DNA of 64,000 bases from an uncultured Lachnospiraceae bacterium (GCA_934309145.1 CAKRCW010000001.1:62001-126000), one strand, 5' to 3'; counted from the first letter of the stretch, positions 42,670 to 53,052 are shown. Translations and numbers: made by a program. Notes: generated by a model from the letters alone, not told the origin.

Positions 42670-43155
42670 CTATATAATATTAGTCTGCTTTCCTGCCTTT
42701 ATCACTGTAAGTTCTGAATTCTCAGGATTAAATACTATAGTTCTTCCATAATTCAGACCTACATCCTCGGAAACAATACGGATTCCATATTGCTTCAAAA
42801 TTGTATGAACTGCCTCAATATTTTTATCTCCTATGCTACCCAAATCTGTAGATGAAGAAAAATTGAACATTTTTGCCCCGCCCGCAATTTTAGCTTTTAA
42901 CTTTGCTAAAGATATACCTTTTTTCTCAAGTGCCTCTACTAACATTGCAATTCCTGAGTCAGCAAATTTCATTTTGTTCTGGTTATTTTTAATTTTGGTG
43001 CTGTCTGGCAACATAATGTGAACCAGACCGGCTACCTTAGCCGTGGGATCATACAAAACAACTCCTATACATGAACCCAGTCCAATAGTGGTTATCTTAT
43101 CAGGAGCTGTGCATATATTCATATCCGCTATGCCTACTCTGATAGTTTCACTCAT
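42670..43155 (-). CDS. cheD: Chemoreceptor glutamine deamidase CheD
   Basis: 161 residues with the CheD catalytic pattern: Cys in LGSCIGVVLYD and His in GLVHIMLPDS. It deamidates receptor glutamines and, with CheC, adjusts adaptation. It overlaps cheC by 8 bases. Confidence 0.95.
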   Translation of the reverse strand: MSETIRVGIADMNICTAPDKITTIGLGSCIGVVLYDPTAKVAGLVHIMLPDSTKIKNNQNKMKFADSGIAMLVEALEKKGISLAKLKAKIAGGAKMFNFSSSTDLGSIGDKNIEAVHTILKQYGIRIVSEDVGLNYGRTIVFNPENSELTVIKAGKQTNII

Positions 43156-43768
43156 CGTTACCTCCGATTCCCAGACATTTTAACAATTCATCATAAGAAT
43201 GTAACTCTGACACCATCATGATATAGCCATTTATTGCCTGTTCACCCGCCATAAACTGTGAATTGATAAGAAGAGCCTTATCTCCGACCTTACCAAATTC
43301 TATACACGGAACACTAAGTATTGCACCAGCCATATCAATGCATATCTGCGGCAATGCATATCTTATTTTTAATCCCGATAAAGTTTCAAGTGAAGATACA
43401 TATGAGCCAATAATAATATTTGCAATCTCATTTACGGCAGAAAGCCCTATCTCTGAATGCCATTCAACATCTTGTCCCATAAGTGCCTTAACCAAATGCT
43501 TTGCATCTTCAACTCCAACAACAAAAAGCAATATAGCCTTTAATTCACCCTCTATGCTGCTAAGTACACCTACAACTGTTGCATCAGGTCCACCAAGTAT
43601 ATTCTCTAAGTCGTTAAAATCATATAACTTTACCTGTGGTGGTGTCATAGTAAGCTTAGAGGATAAAAGCACAGATAATGATGTCGCAGCATTACCTGCA
43701 CCAATATTGCCAAGCTCTGTAAGTGCATTTTTTACCTGTTCTGACAGCTTATCCTGCTTTTCATCCAT
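43148..43768 (-). CDS. cheC: CheY-P phosphatase CheC
   Basis: About 206 residues with both CheC active-site helices, ELGNIGAGNAATSLS and VNEIANIIIGSYVSSL, each with the Glu-x2-Asn pair. CheC removes phosphate from CheY-P and binds CheD. ATG at 43768 has GGAG 7 bases before it; the ATG at 43774 is too close. It follows cheW by 11 bases. Confidence 0.95.
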   Translation of the reverse strand: MDEKQDKLSEQVKNALTELGNIGAGNAATSLSVLLSSKLTMTPPQVKLYDFNDLENILGGPDATVVGVLSSIEGELKAILLFVVGVEDAKHLVKALMGQDVEWHSEIGLSAVNEIANIIIGSYVSSLETLSGLKIRYALPQICIDMAGAILSVPCIEFGKVGDKALLINSQFMAGEQAINGYIMMVSELHSYDELLKCLGIGGNDE

Positions 43769-43779
43769 AGGCATACTCC

Positions 43780-44235
43780 TTACTCATTCTCAATATCAGA
43801 TATTAAAACTGATATATTAAGAAGGGAAATAAGAGTGTCATTATACTTACCTACTCCTGTGAGATACGCCCTTGTATCTGAAGTATCCGATGTAACCTTC
43901 TCTATATCGTCATCGGTAAGTGTTACTACCTCTCTTACCTCATCTACTAATATTCCAATCTTGGCATTTCCCTCTAACTTCAGTATCAATATACGCGAAG
44001 CATTGGTATTCTCCTTGTCGGGAAGTTCAAATTTCTTACGCATACTCATTACCGGTATAATCTCACCTCTTAAGTTGATAATACCAAGAAAATACGGCTG
44101 TGTATGTGGAACTCTGGTAATAGGCTGTAATCTTACTATATTGTCTATGTAAGATATATCAATACCATATTGCTCGCTGTCAAATCTTAACATTATATAC
44201 TGTTTTGAGTCACTGCTTACTGCATTTGTATCCAT
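43780..44235 (-). CDS. cheW: Chemotaxis coupling protein CheW
   Basis: 151 residues, a single CheW domain (MLRFDSEQYGIDISYIDNIVR, then FFLGIINLRGEIIPVMSMRKKF). It couples receptors to CheA. It lies 14 bases after cheA. Confidence 0.95.
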   Translation of the reverse strand: MDTNAVSSDSKQYIMLRFDSEQYGIDISYIDNIVRLQPITRVPHTQPYFLGIINLRGEIIPVMSMRKKFELPDKENTNASRILILKLEGNAKIGILVDEVREVVTLTDDDIEKVTSDTSDTRAYLTGVGKYNDTLISLLNISVLISDIENE

Positions 44236-44249
44236 CCTTACACCTCCAT

Positions 44250-46334
44250 CTATACTAATGTATTTGAATCAATAATAAGTGCTACCTCACCATTACCAAG
44301 GATAGTTGCTCCACTTATCATCTTTGGAACTCTGATAAATTTACCAAGTGGTTTGATAACTATCTCCTGCTGGCCTAACAATTTGTCGATAACAAGACCT
44401 GCCTGTCTGTCGCCTTTCTTGACAATTACAACTATTATTGTGTCGTCATCAAGACCATCCTCTTCATCACATAAAGGTTCAATATCAAGTACCTCGTTAA
44501 GTCTTACAAGAGGAATAACTGTTCCTCTAAGGTTGATAACCTCCTTGGTATGTACATACTTGATATCCTCTGGCAATATCTCCTCCACTGTAACTATTGA
44601 ATTAAGCGGAAGTGCATATTTCTCACCTGACACATCAACCATGAGTGCCTGTATAATAGCAAGCGTAAGCGGAAGTCTTACTATAAATGTTGTTCCCTCT
44701 CCAAGCTTGGTTACAACCTCTACATCTCCACCAAGCCCCTCTATCTTATTCTTAACAACATCAAGACCTACGCCTCGTCCTGATACATCTGATATCTTCT
44801 CAGCAGTTGAAAATGCAGGCTGGAATAAAAGATCTATAGCCTCCTTCTCAGACATATATTCTGCCTGTTCCTCAGTAAGCGTTCCCTTCTCTATAGCCTT
44901 TCTCTTAATCTTCTCAACATCAACACCAGCACCATCATCTGACACCTCTATAGTAACATTGTTACCATCCTGATATGCATCAAGTCTGATCGTACCAGCC
45001 TGTGGTTTACCAAGCTTTAATCTGTCTATAGTTGACTCAAGTCCGTGATCCGCTGCATTTCTAAGCATGTGCATAAGTGGATCTCCGATTTCATCAATTA
45101 CAGTACGGTCAAGCTCTGTATCCTCACCAGTCATAATAAGCTCCATCTCTTTGTTAAGCTTCTTAGACAAGTCTCTAATCATTCTTGGGAATCTGTTTAC
45201 AACGCTCTCAATAGGAACCATTCTAACCTTCATAACTGATTCATGCAGATTAGTTGTAATTCTCTCAAGATACTCTATCTGCTCATTAAATGTCTGCTCC
45301 TGGGCAGCTACCGCACCTGTAACAGAAACAAGACCATTCTTAGCAATGATAAGCTCTGATACAAGATTCATCAAATCATCAAGCTTCTCAATATCAACTC
45401 TTACAGAACGATTTACAACCGGCTTATTTCCAGTCTTAGCATGAGTCTTCTTATCATCCACCTTGGCAGGCTTATTATCCTTAACCTCTGGCTTGTCTGC
45501 CTCAGCCTCCTTTGGTTTGCCGGTCTCCTCAACCTGTTCTGGTATATTGTATTCCTCTATAAGTACTTCCTCTATCTCCGATACATTTTCTATAGCCTTT
45601 TTAATATCCTCCAAAGGCTTATCAGATATAATAAACATAGAAAAATCAAATTCAAATTTCTCATCCTCTATGTCCTGTGCACTAGGCACAGACTTAATTA
45701 TCTCACCCTTATTCTCAAGTCCTTTAAATACAAGAAATGCTCTGGCTGCCTTGAGCAGACATGTCTCCTGTATATATACTGTCGTTGCATATACATGGAG
45801 TCCGTTTGCCTTTGCCTCTGTCATGGCATTTTTCTCAAAATCAGCTATAGGAATAGATAAATACTTTCTTCTGTCAGATGGTGCGTCAGATTTAGTTTCA
45901 CTTTCAACCTCAGGCTTTGCACTCTCAGTTTCCTTGGCAGCATCTCCATTACCCTGTTCAAGTGCTGCATTAAGAAGAGCTATAACCTCCTCATTATCCT
46001 CTGTTCCCTCATCTGAAGTCTCTATAATATTGGCAAGATATCCCTCAATTGCATCAAGGCATTTGAAAACTATATCTATCATATCAGCGTTTACATTGAG
46101 TTTTCCATTTCTTATCTCTGAGAAAACGTTCTCCATATCATGGGTAAGTCTCTGCATACGCTTAAATCCCATAGTACCAGCCATACCCTTAAGGGAATGA
46201 GCTGCTCTGAATATCTCATTGACCGTATCAATATTATCAGGCTCAGCCTCCAATATAAGCACCTGGTCATTCAATGTCTGGATATGTTCCTTTGTCTCAT
46301 CGATAAAAATCTCCAAATATTGACTTAAATCCAT
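44250..46334 (-). CDS. cheA: Chemotaxis histidine kinase CheA
   Basis: 694 residues with all five domains: P1 with phospho-acceptor His46 (FRAAHSLKG), P2 (about 160-270), a charged linker, P3 dimer helices, P4 kinase with the N box HMLRNAADHGLES and GRGVGLDVV, and P5 (CheW-like) at the end. It phosphorylates CheY and responds to receptors. The start overlaps the cheB stop by one base (TAATG). Confidence 0.97.
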   Translation of the reverse strand: MDLSQYLEIFIDETKEHIQTLNDQVLILEAEPDNIDTVNEIFRAAHSLKGMAGTMGFKRMQRLTHDMENVFSEIRNGKLNVNADMIDIVFKCLDAIEGYLANIIETSDEGTEDNEEVIALLNAALEQGNGDAAKETESAKPEVESETKSDAPSDRRKYLSIPIADFEKNAMTEAKANGLHVYATTVYIQETCLLKAARAFLVFKGLENKGEIIKSVPSAQDIEDEKFEFDFSMFIISDKPLEDIKKAIENVSEIEEVLIEEYNIPEQVEETGKPKEAEADKPEVKDNKPAKVDDKKTHAKTGNKPVVNRSVRVDIEKLDDLMNLVSELIIAKNGLVSVTGAVAAQEQTFNEQIEYLERITTNLHESVMKVRMVPIESVVNRFPRMIRDLSKKLNKEMELIMTGEDTELDRTVIDEIGDPLMHMLRNAADHGLESTIDRLKLGKPQAGTIRLDAYQDGNNVTIEVSDDGAGVDVEKIKRKAIEKGTLTEEQAEYMSEKEAIDLLFQPAFSTAEKISDVSGRGVGLDVVKNKIEGLGGDVEVVTKLGEGTTFIVRLPLTLAIIQALMVDVSGEKYALPLNSIVTVEEILPEDIKYVHTKEVINLRGTVIPLVRLNEVLDIEPLCDEEDGLDDDTIIVVIVKKGDRQAGLVIDKLLGQQEIVIKPLGKFIRVPKMISGATILGNGEVALIIDSNTLV

Positions 46335-47008
46335 TATCGCACCCCTACTTTCTTAACTATTTCATCTGCAATATTATTTATATCACACACTTTATCCGTA
46401 ATATGGCTTTCGTACACAGCCTTAGGCATTCCATATACTGTACTGCTCTTCTTATCCTGAGCTATAACATATATACTCTTATGCTTCGCCAGTGTCCTTA
46501 TCCCCTTTGTGCCATCTGCTCCCATTCCAGTTAATACAACACATATTATCTCATCATAGGGCATATCACACAGACTTTCAAACATATTGTTGCCACAGGG
46601 TTTTAAACCTACAACCGGCTCAGAATCATCAAGCTTAATTCTTACCTTACTCTTCTTACATTCTAAAATCATATGCTTTCCGCCCTTTGCAATATATACA
46701 TGTCCCGCTTCAACAGGTACATCATCAGACGCCTCCTCAACCTCTACCGCACTTAGCTGATTAAGCCTTATCGATAACGTATTCGTAAAGCCTTCCGGCA
46801 TATGTTGTACAACAAGCACTGGTGCATCAAGATTCTTAGGAAGCTTCGGAATAACTTGCTGAAGAGCTCTTGGTCCACCTGTGGAAGATACAATAGCAAC
46901 AAGCTTTTTACCATATATTTTTTTTGTGTGTTCACTATCTTTCTCTATTATATCAGATATACCTCTTCTCATAAGTGCAGAGTCACCCTGCTCGTATGCT
47001 TTTTTCAT
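46334..47008 (-). CDS. CheB-type protein-glutamate methylesterase without a receiver domain
   Basis: 224 residues, only the CheB catalytic domain. Ser42 (SSTGGP), His69 (VVQHMPEG) and Asp165 (TGMGADG) are all present, so the enzyme should be active. Usual CheB has about 350 residues with a CheY-like receiver first; here just 34 residues precede the catalytic domain. The PilZ gene ends 3 bases upstream, so no receiver has been lost through a nearby frameshift. It would demethylate or deamidate receptors without direct control by CheA. No cheR lies in the window. Confidence 0.9.
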   Translation of the reverse strand: MKKAYEQGDSALMRRGISDIIEKDSEHTKKIYGKKLVAIVSSTGGPRALQQVIPKLPKNLDAPVLVVQHMPEGFTNTLSIRLNQLSAVEVEEASDDVPVEAGHVYIAKGGKHMILECKKSKVRIKLDDSEPVVGLKPCGNNMFESLCDMPYDEIICVVLTGMGADGTKGIRTLAKHKSIYVIAQDKKSSTVYGMPKAVYESHITDKVCDINNIADEIVKKVGVR

Positions 47009-47011
47009 TTA

Positions 47012-47722
47012 TTATCCGCCTATCTCTCTCTTTCTCTCCATTCGCTCGCTCTCAAATATATATCTGATAATTTTATCTCTCTCTTCCTGTGTTATCTTCA
47101 TAAATTCCAAGCGCTGTTCAAACAAATCTCTTCTTCCCTGCATAGGTATACTTCCAAGTATTCTTGCAAAGAGATTAAAGCTCATGCTCTCACCCAAAAC
47201 ATGAACCATGAATTTAATTTTTACAATTTCATTTTTCTCTATATCATGCTTTGATGCAAGTCTTGTTCCTCCACCACTAACATCAAGCAGCTTGACAGGA
47301 TACTCAAGTGCCTCCTCAGGTACAGATAAATCATCAGGAATACCTGTCTCATACTCATCATCTGATACGATTCTCATCCTTGCATCAAGCAGGCATTGAT
47401 AACGATAAAACTCTCTTCTCTGAACCTTAGTGAGCTCACCGAGCATAGTTATCTCTAAAAAAAATAGATTTTCACTCTTATATCTTGCTGTAACTATTAC
47501 ATTACACTGAAGCAGTCCTTTATCAGTGTAAAAGCAGGCTGAATACTTCTCGTTTAGTGGCAATGGTACAATCTTACCCTCATATATAGGCATAGCTATC
47601 TGAAGGGTATTGTCATTAATAAAATCGTATATCTTGCTCACATATACTTTTCTGTTTTTTTCATTTTTAATAATCTGATCCAGCAATACAAGTTCAAGCT
47701 TGTTACCAATTGAGATTCCCAT
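47012..47722 (-). CDS. PilZ-domain c-di-GMP receptor, YcgR/YpfA-type flagellar brake
   Basis: 236 residues: an N-terminal YcgR-like domain and a C-terminal PilZ domain with the c-di-GMP motif (QRREFYRYQ, giving RxxxR, and DVSGGGTRL). Such proteins slow or stop flagella at high c-di-GMP by acting on MotA or the switch. It lies between flhG and cheB in the operon. Confidence 0.9.
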   Translation of the reverse strand: MGISIGNKLELVLLDQIIKNEKNRKVYVSKIYDFINDNTLQIAMPIYEGKIVPLPLNEKYSACFYTDKGLLQCNVIVTARYKSENLFFLEITMLGELTKVQRREFYRYQCLLDARMRIVSDDEYETGIPDDLSVPEEALEYPVKLLDVSGGGTRLASKHDIEKNEIVKIKFMVHVLGESMSFNLFARILGSIPMQGRRDLFEQRLEFMKITQEERDKIIRYIFESERMERKREIGG

Positions 47723-47734
47723 AGCATTCCCCTT

Positions 47735-48628
47735 TTATCTTAATTTCTTTCTTGACTTTATAAACTCAAGAAATACCTTAGCAATTCCATCACGTTTCTT
47801 ATATTCTTCTACCTGTTCATTCATAAGTCTTCCGGAAAGCTCTGATATACATCTTGCCGCCTGAGATGACGGATATGCCATAACAACAGGCTTTTGCTCA
47901 ATAATAGCCATAGAAGCACTTTTATCCTGAAGAACAGAACCTAAAAATTGTAATTTTGTATTTAAAAACTTAGACGATACGGTATTTATCTTACTGTATA
48001 TTTCTCTGCCTTCCTCAACACTTTCAACCCTGTTTGAAACTACATGTATAGTCTTATATAGAGGATTAAATTTTTCCTTTTTACGCAGGACTTTAAGTAA
48101 CGAATACGCATCTGTTATTGAAGTAGGCTCTGGTGTTACAACAAGCAACACCTCAGGACTAACCATCACAAACTCCATAACTGAATCTGTTATTCCGGCA
48201 CCTGTGTCAATAATTACAACATCATACAGCTTATCTAATTTAGCTAATTCTGAAATAAGAAGCCTGATGCTATTTCCATCTAATGCAGCAAGCTCCGCTA
48301 CTCCTGAGCCGCCGGATATAAAACCAATCCCAAGCGGTCCATTTGTTATAATCTCTCTGATGTCTCTCTTATCATGTATTAAATCTAACAGGTTATATCT
48401 TGGCCTTATTCCAAGCATAACCTCAACATTAGCAAGTCCGAAATCTGCATCGAATACCACAACCCGTTTTCCCGTCTTAGCAATCTCTATTGCCAGATTG
48501 ACAGACAAGCTGGTCTTTCCAACACCACCTTTTCCACTTGTAACAGCAATAACTCTTGCAGATGTCATCTGAGGTTCATTCTGAACCATCTGTCTTAATC
48601 TAGTTGCCTGATCCATTCTACTTTGCAC
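47735..48628 (-). CDS. flhG: FlhG (FleN/YlxH), MinD-like flagellar number ATPase
   Basis: 297 residues of the ParA/MinD group with the deviant Walker A SGKGGVGKTS (31-40), DADFGLANVEVMLG and IIDTGAGI. FlhG with FlhF sets flagellar number and place. It overlaps flhF by 11 bases. Confidence 0.95.
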   Translation of the reverse strand: MQSRMDQATRLRQMVQNEPQMTSARVIAVTSGKGGVGKTSLSVNLAIEIAKTGKRVVVFDADFGLANVEVMLGIRPRYNLLDLIHDKRDIREIITNGPLGIGFISGGSGVAELAALDGNSIRLLISELAKLDKLYDVVIIDTGAGITDSVMEFVMVSPEVLLVVTPEPTSITDAYSLLKVLRKKEKFNPLYKTIHVVSNRVESVEEGREIYSKINTVSSKFLNTKLQFLGSVLQDKSASMAIIEQKPVVMAYPSSQAARCISELSGRLMNEQVEEYKKRDGIAKVFLEFIKSRKKLR

Positions 48629-49865
48629 CTCCTAACAGCTTCTTAGCTATAATCTGAGGGTTTAGTACACCGATATCATCAGGCACATTCTGTCCCCATG
48701 TAACATATGACAATTCCTTACCTGTATCAAGCTTAAGGTTAAGAATACTGCCAAGTCCATTTGTCTCATCAAGCTTAGTAAATATTATACGATAATCAAA
48801 TAACTCGCCATATGTATCTGCTATATCATATAAATCACTATACTTAGTTGTTACACTTACAACAAGAAAAATCTCCTTTTCATAATCAGAAACAGATTCA
48901 AGTATAGCCTTAAGATCCTCTCTCTGTTCCTCATTTCTGTGTGATCTTCCAGCCGTATCAACCATTATAAGGTCACAATCGTTATATTTTTTAACATACT
49001 TTTTCATATCATCCGGAGTATACACAACCTCCATCGGGGCACTTAATATGTTGGCATATGTCTTTATCTGCTCTATTGCCGCTATCCTATAAGTATCTAC
49101 AGACAACATCGCAACAGATAACTTATCTTCAAGCTTACACTTTGATGCAAGCTTCGCCATAGTCGTTGTCTTTCCAACACCTGTATTCCCAACAAAAAAT
49201 ACTATCTTAGGCTTATTCTCGCCAGATTTAAGTGCTTTTATTTCACCAAGCTTAAGAACTATTTTCTGATATGCGTTGGCAAGTGCATTGTCAACAGATT
49301 GCTTGTCCCCAGCTTCCCCAAGCTCTTCTATAAGCATGTCAGCATATTTATCTTTTACCTCATTATTAATAAGCTGCTTATATATAAGCCGAGCTATCTT
49401 ATTTGACGTATGTGAGTCGCTGTTATCATTATCAGTGCAGGCATTATCCTCGCTCTCTGTGTTCTTATCCTCATGCCTTACAGGTTTCACATTATCGCTT
49501 ATACTATTATCCTCATGAACAGAAACCGTCATCTGCTGTTCAAGAAGCTTTGCAATACTGTTAATCTTCTCCTCAATAGCATTCTTGGCTTCCTCGCTAT
49601 ATTCATCCTTGTTATCTGAAAATCCTGTGCCAAAATGATATGTCTCATTCTCCTTGGCATTAGTATCCTCAGAAACAGATGTCTTCTCTGTGATGTGGTC
49701 ATCAATAGCAGCGGTAAGCTCAACCCTCGTTTTCTTAAACAGCCTCATTATTCCACCGGGCTTAATAGTCTTGACATTCATAACTATTGCACCCGAACCA
49801 AGCTCCTCCTGTGCCATAAGAATAGCTTCTTTTTCAGTTTTTGCCTTATATTTCTTAATTATCAT
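48618..49865 (-). CDS. flhF: FlhF, SRP-like flagellar GTPase
   Basis: 415 residues: an N-terminal basic part, an acidic linker rich in Asp/Asn/Ser (about 57-155), then the N-G domain with P loop GNTGVGKTT (226-234), VDTYRIAAIEQ, VDTAGRSHRN and TKLDET. It recruits early flagellar parts to the membrane. It overlaps flhA by 11 bases. Confidence 0.96.
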   Translation of the reverse strand: MIIKKYKAKTEKEAILMAQEELGSGAIVMNVKTIKPGGIMRLFKKTRVELTAAIDDHITEKTSVSEDTNAKENETYHFGTGFSDNKDEYSEEAKNAIEEKINSIAKLLEQQMTVSVHEDNSISDNVKPVRHEDKNTESEDNACTDNDNSDSHTSNKIARLIYKQLINNEVKDKYADMLIEELGEAGDKQSVDNALANAYQKIVLKLGEIKALKSGENKPKIVFFVGNTGVGKTTTMAKLASKCKLEDKLSVAMLSVDTYRIAAIEQIKTYANILSAPMEVVYTPDDMKKYVKKYNDCDLIMVDTAGRSHRNEEQREDLKAILESVSDYEKEIFLVVSVTTKYSDLYDIADTYGELFDYRIIFTKLDETNGLGSILNLKLDTGKELSYVTWGQNVPDDIGVLNPQIIAKKLLGGAK

Positions 49866-51903
49866 CGATTGTCACCACTCCTACTGACTTTAATTCTATG
49901 TCAGAGTCTATCTCATTGTATGATATTACAATTAAATCCTTAAAATAATCACTTGTCAGCTTTTTAAAGTACATTCTTACTATAGGCGACGTTATGATTA
50001 TCGGTGCCTGTCCCTTGTTCTCAAGCTTCTTAATCTCAACCTCTGTGGACTTAAGAATCTTCTTGGTAATTGCAGGATCTAAGGATATATAAGCACCCTG
50101 TTCAGTCTGTTTTATCGAGCCCATAATCATCTGTTCAACCTTAGGATCTAAGGTTATAACCATTGTCATTTCATTATCTCCAAAATACTTGTTAGAGATG
50201 GCTCTCTTTAAGCTCTGACGCACATACTCAGTAAGTATATCAGTGTCACGGCTTGTCGACGCATAATCCGCAAGAGTTTCAAATATTGTAACCAAATCTC
50301 TTATTGAAATTCCCTCTCTTAACAAATTCTGCAATACTTTTTGTATATCACCAACGCCAAGCAGCTTAGGAACAAGTTCATCAACAAGAGTCTTATTATT
50401 CTCTTTGATATTATCAATAAGATTCTGAACATCCTGTCTTGTCAACAACTCATCTAAGTGTGACTTGATAACTTCTGTCAAATGCGTAGCAATAATAGAT
50501 GGCGGATCAACAACCGTATAGCCAAGGGACTCCGCACGTTCTCTCTGTGACTCCGTAATCCACATTGCTTCCAGATGAAAAGCAGGCTCAAGTGTTGGTA
50601 TACCTGTTATCTCCTCCTCAACATACCCTGGGTTCATAGCCATATAGTGATCAAACAAAATTTCACCCTCACTCACCTGTATACCCTTAATCTTGATGAT
50701 ATACTGGTTAGGGTTAAGCTGTATATTATCTCTAAGTCTTATTATCGGAACGACAGCACCAAGCTCAAGTGCTATCTGTCTTCTAATCATAACGACACGA
50801 TCCAGCAAATCTCCGCCCTGATTTACATCTGCTAATGGTATTATACCATAACCGAACTCTAATTCAATAGGATCAACCTGAAGGAGTGAATTAACATTCT
50901 CATGTCTTCTGACCTCATCAGCCTGGACCTCTTCCTCCTCAACCTCTTCCTTAATAGCCTTCTCCTGTTCCTGTCCTCTGATAGAAAATCCAAGCACAAT
51001 AAACAGTGTTCCATAAGCTGCACAGAAAAAAAAGTTAAGAGGTGTAAATATACCAAGTCCAAGCATAGTTCCACCAACCATGAATAAAACCTTAGGTATG
51101 CTGAACAGCTGCCCTATTAAAATGTCTCCTATGTTCTCCTCCTTAGAGGCCTTTGTTACCAATATACCTGTTGACAATGATATAAGCATTGATGGTATCT
51201 GGGATACAAGTCCATCACCTATAGTTAAAATAGTAAACTTGCTAAGTGCCTCAGAAGCAGAAAGTCCCATGGATGTCATACCAAGAATGAGTCCACCCAC
51301 AATATTAATAAGAGTGATAATAAGACCTGCTGTTGCATCACCCTTTACATATTTAGAAGCACCATCCATAGCTCCGAAGAATGCTGATTCCTCCTGAATC
51401 TTCTTACGCCTCTCCATTGCCTCTTTATCGGTTATGGTTCCTGCACTAAGGTCAGCGTCTATAGCCATCTGCTTACCAGGCATAGCATCAAGAGTAAATC
51501 TTGCAGTTACCTCAGATACACGCTCTGAACCTTTATTTATTACCATCATCTGCACAATTATAAGGACAACAAATATAATCGCACCTATTACAAGATTACC
51601 GCCACCAACGAATGAGCCAAAAACCTCTACGACTTTTCCCGGATTACCAGTTGAAAGAATAAGTCTTGTCGATGATACATTAAGTGATATACGAAAAATT
51701 GTAGTAAAAAGCAACAATGTAGGGAATCCCGACATATTAAGTGTCTCACTTGTAAAAAGGCAATTAAAAACAATTATAAGCGACATCGACACATTAAAAA
51801 GAATCAGGACATCAAGTAACCATGAAGGAATAGGAATAATGAAAAATACAACTGCTGCGAGCAGATAAATTCCAAGGAACATATCATTCTTCTTCATATT
51901 CAT
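49855..51903 (-). CDS. flhA: FlhA, flagellar type III export gate
   Basis: 682 residues: about eight N-terminal helices, the FHIPEP-family cytoplasmic loop including GNPGKVVEVFGSFVGGGN and ARFTLDAMPGKQMAIDADL, then the soluble C-terminal domain. It is the main gate and proton-driven part of the export machine. ATG at 51903 or 51897 are both possible; the second has the better distance to GGAGG. Confidence 0.97.
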   Translation of the reverse strand: MNMKKNDMFLGIYLLAAVVFFIIPIPSWLLDVLILFNVSMSLIIVFNCLFTSETLNMSGFPTLLLFTTIFRISLNVSSTRLILSTGNPGKVVEVFGSFVGGGNLVIGAIIFVVLIIVQMMVINKGSERVSEVTARFTLDAMPGKQMAIDADLSAGTITDKEAMERRKKIQEESAFFGAMDGASKYVKGDATAGLIITLINIVGGLILGMTSMGLSASEALSKFTILTIGDGLVSQIPSMLISLSTGILVTKASKEENIGDILIGQLFSIPKVLFMVGGTMLGLGIFTPLNFFFCAAYGTLFIVLGFSIRGQEQEKAIKEEVEEEEVQADEVRRHENVNSLLQVDPIELEFGYGIIPLADVNQGGDLLDRVVMIRRQIALELGAVVPIIRLRDNIQLNPNQYIIKIKGIQVSEGEILFDHYMAMNPGYVEEEITGIPTLEPAFHLEAMWITESQRERAESLGYTVVDPPSIIATHLTEVIKSHLDELLTRQDVQNLIDNIKENNKTLVDELVPKLLGVGDIQKVLQNLLREGISIRDLVTIFETLADYASTSRDTDILTEYVRQSLKRAISNKYFGDNEMTMVITLDPKVEQMIMGSIKQTEQGAYISLDPAITKKILKSTEVEIKKLENKGQAPIIITSPIVRMYFKKLTSDYFKDLIVISYNEIDSDIELKSVGVVTIDDN

Positions 51904-51932
51904 TTTCCTCCCTTCTATATATTAAACGTAAC

Positions 51933-53051
51933 TTAACTAACTTTATTTTTTATTCTATAAACGTAAGCCAAAACCTCTGCCACTGACTGATATAACTCAG
52001 CGGGAATTTCATTTCCAACCTCAACATTGGAATAAAGCATTCTCGCCAATGGTTTATTCTCAACTATCTCAACATCATTTTCCCTGGCAATATCCTTAAT
52101 TTTCATAGCAAGATAGTCTGCACCTTTAGCTGTTACAACAGGTGCCTGACTCATAGCATTATCATATCTTAGTGCCACTGCAAAATGTGTAGGGTTTGTG
52201 ATTACAACGTCAGCCTCAGGAATGCTCTGCATCATTCTTCGCCTTGAAGCCTGCTGCATACGCTGTCTCTGTTGAGATTTAACCTTTGGATCTCCCTCTG
52301 AGTTCTTATACTCATCCTTGACCTCCTGTTTTGTCATTCTAAGATCTTTTTTATGCTTCCATCTCTGATAGAATAAATCTGCAACACTAATAGCAACGTA
52401 AACCATAGAAATCTTTATACCTAACTCCATAACAAGGTCAAACAAAATACTAAGCGAATCCTCTATTGTAAGATCATATACAGTTATAAATGCCCCAATA
52501 TTATCTTTGAGCACTGAATAGCTTACTGCACAAAATAAAACTATCTTAAATAATGACAGTGCAAGGTCAAATAATGCCTGTTTTGAAAATATTCTCTTAA
52601 ATCCATTTATGGGATTGAGCTTACTGAACTTGGGTTGTAAGGGCTTAGTTGTAACCTTCCACTTTATCTGTAATCTCTGTGCTAAAAATGAAATCACAAA
52701 CGCCACCAGCATAAAAGGCAGACAGGTTATAAGAATATACATTATAACCTCCAACAAATATTGCCACACTGTAACTGAGTCAAAAGTATTATTTACAAAC
52801 AGAGGCATATCCCTCCAAAAGACAAAAAAAGTCTCTGTAAGCCTCTGTCCGATAAATCCCACAAATAGCTTTAAACTTAAGAATAACGCCAAAAGTGAAC
52901 AGGCATTAGAAAGCTCTTTACTTTTAGCAACCTGTCCTTCTTTTCTTGAGTCCTCCAGCTTCTTTGCTGTAGGATCCTCGGTTTTTTCGCCACCTTCATC
53001 AGCAAAAAACTGAAGGTTATATTCTAACATAACGTTTTCATCAAAAATCAT
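51933..53051 (-). CDS. flhB: FlhB, flagellar export switch protein
   Basis: 372 residues with four helices and a C-terminal cytoplasmic part holding the self-cleavage site NPTH (286-289). It changes export from hook to filament proteins. The typical N terminus is NLQFFADEGGEKTEDPTAKKLEDSR; the ATG at 53030 just before it may be the real start in place of 53051. It lies one base after fliR. Confidence 0.97.
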   Translation of the reverse strand: MIFDENVMLEYNLQFFADEGGEKTEDPTAKKLEDSRKEGQVAKSKELSNACSLLALFLSLKLFVGFIGQRLTETFFVFWRDMPLFVNNTFDSVTVWQYLLEVIMYILITCLPFMLVAFVISFLAQRLQIKWKVTTKPLQPKFSKLNPINGFKRIFSKQALFDLALSLFKIVLFCAVSYSVLKDNIGAFITVYDLTIEDSLSILFDLVMELGIKISMVYVAISVADLFYQRWKHKKDLRMTKQEVKDEYKNSEGDPKVKSQQRQRMQQASRRRMMQSIPEADVVITNPTHFAVALRYDNAMSQAPVVTAKGADYLAMKIKDIARENDVEIVENKPLARMLYSNVEVGNEIPAELYQSVAEVLAYVYRIKNKVS

Positions 53052-53052
53052 C

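Noticed and set aside
43263..43820. A 185-codon plus-strand frame opposite cheC
   Set aside because: Antisense to cheC with no recognisable domain; a shadow frame.
45463..46200. A 245-codon open frame on the plus strand opposite cheA
   Set aside because: It is fully antisense to the well-supported cheA gene, has a Ser/Ile-rich product of the kind made by reading AT-rich genes backward, and no ribosome site or known domain.
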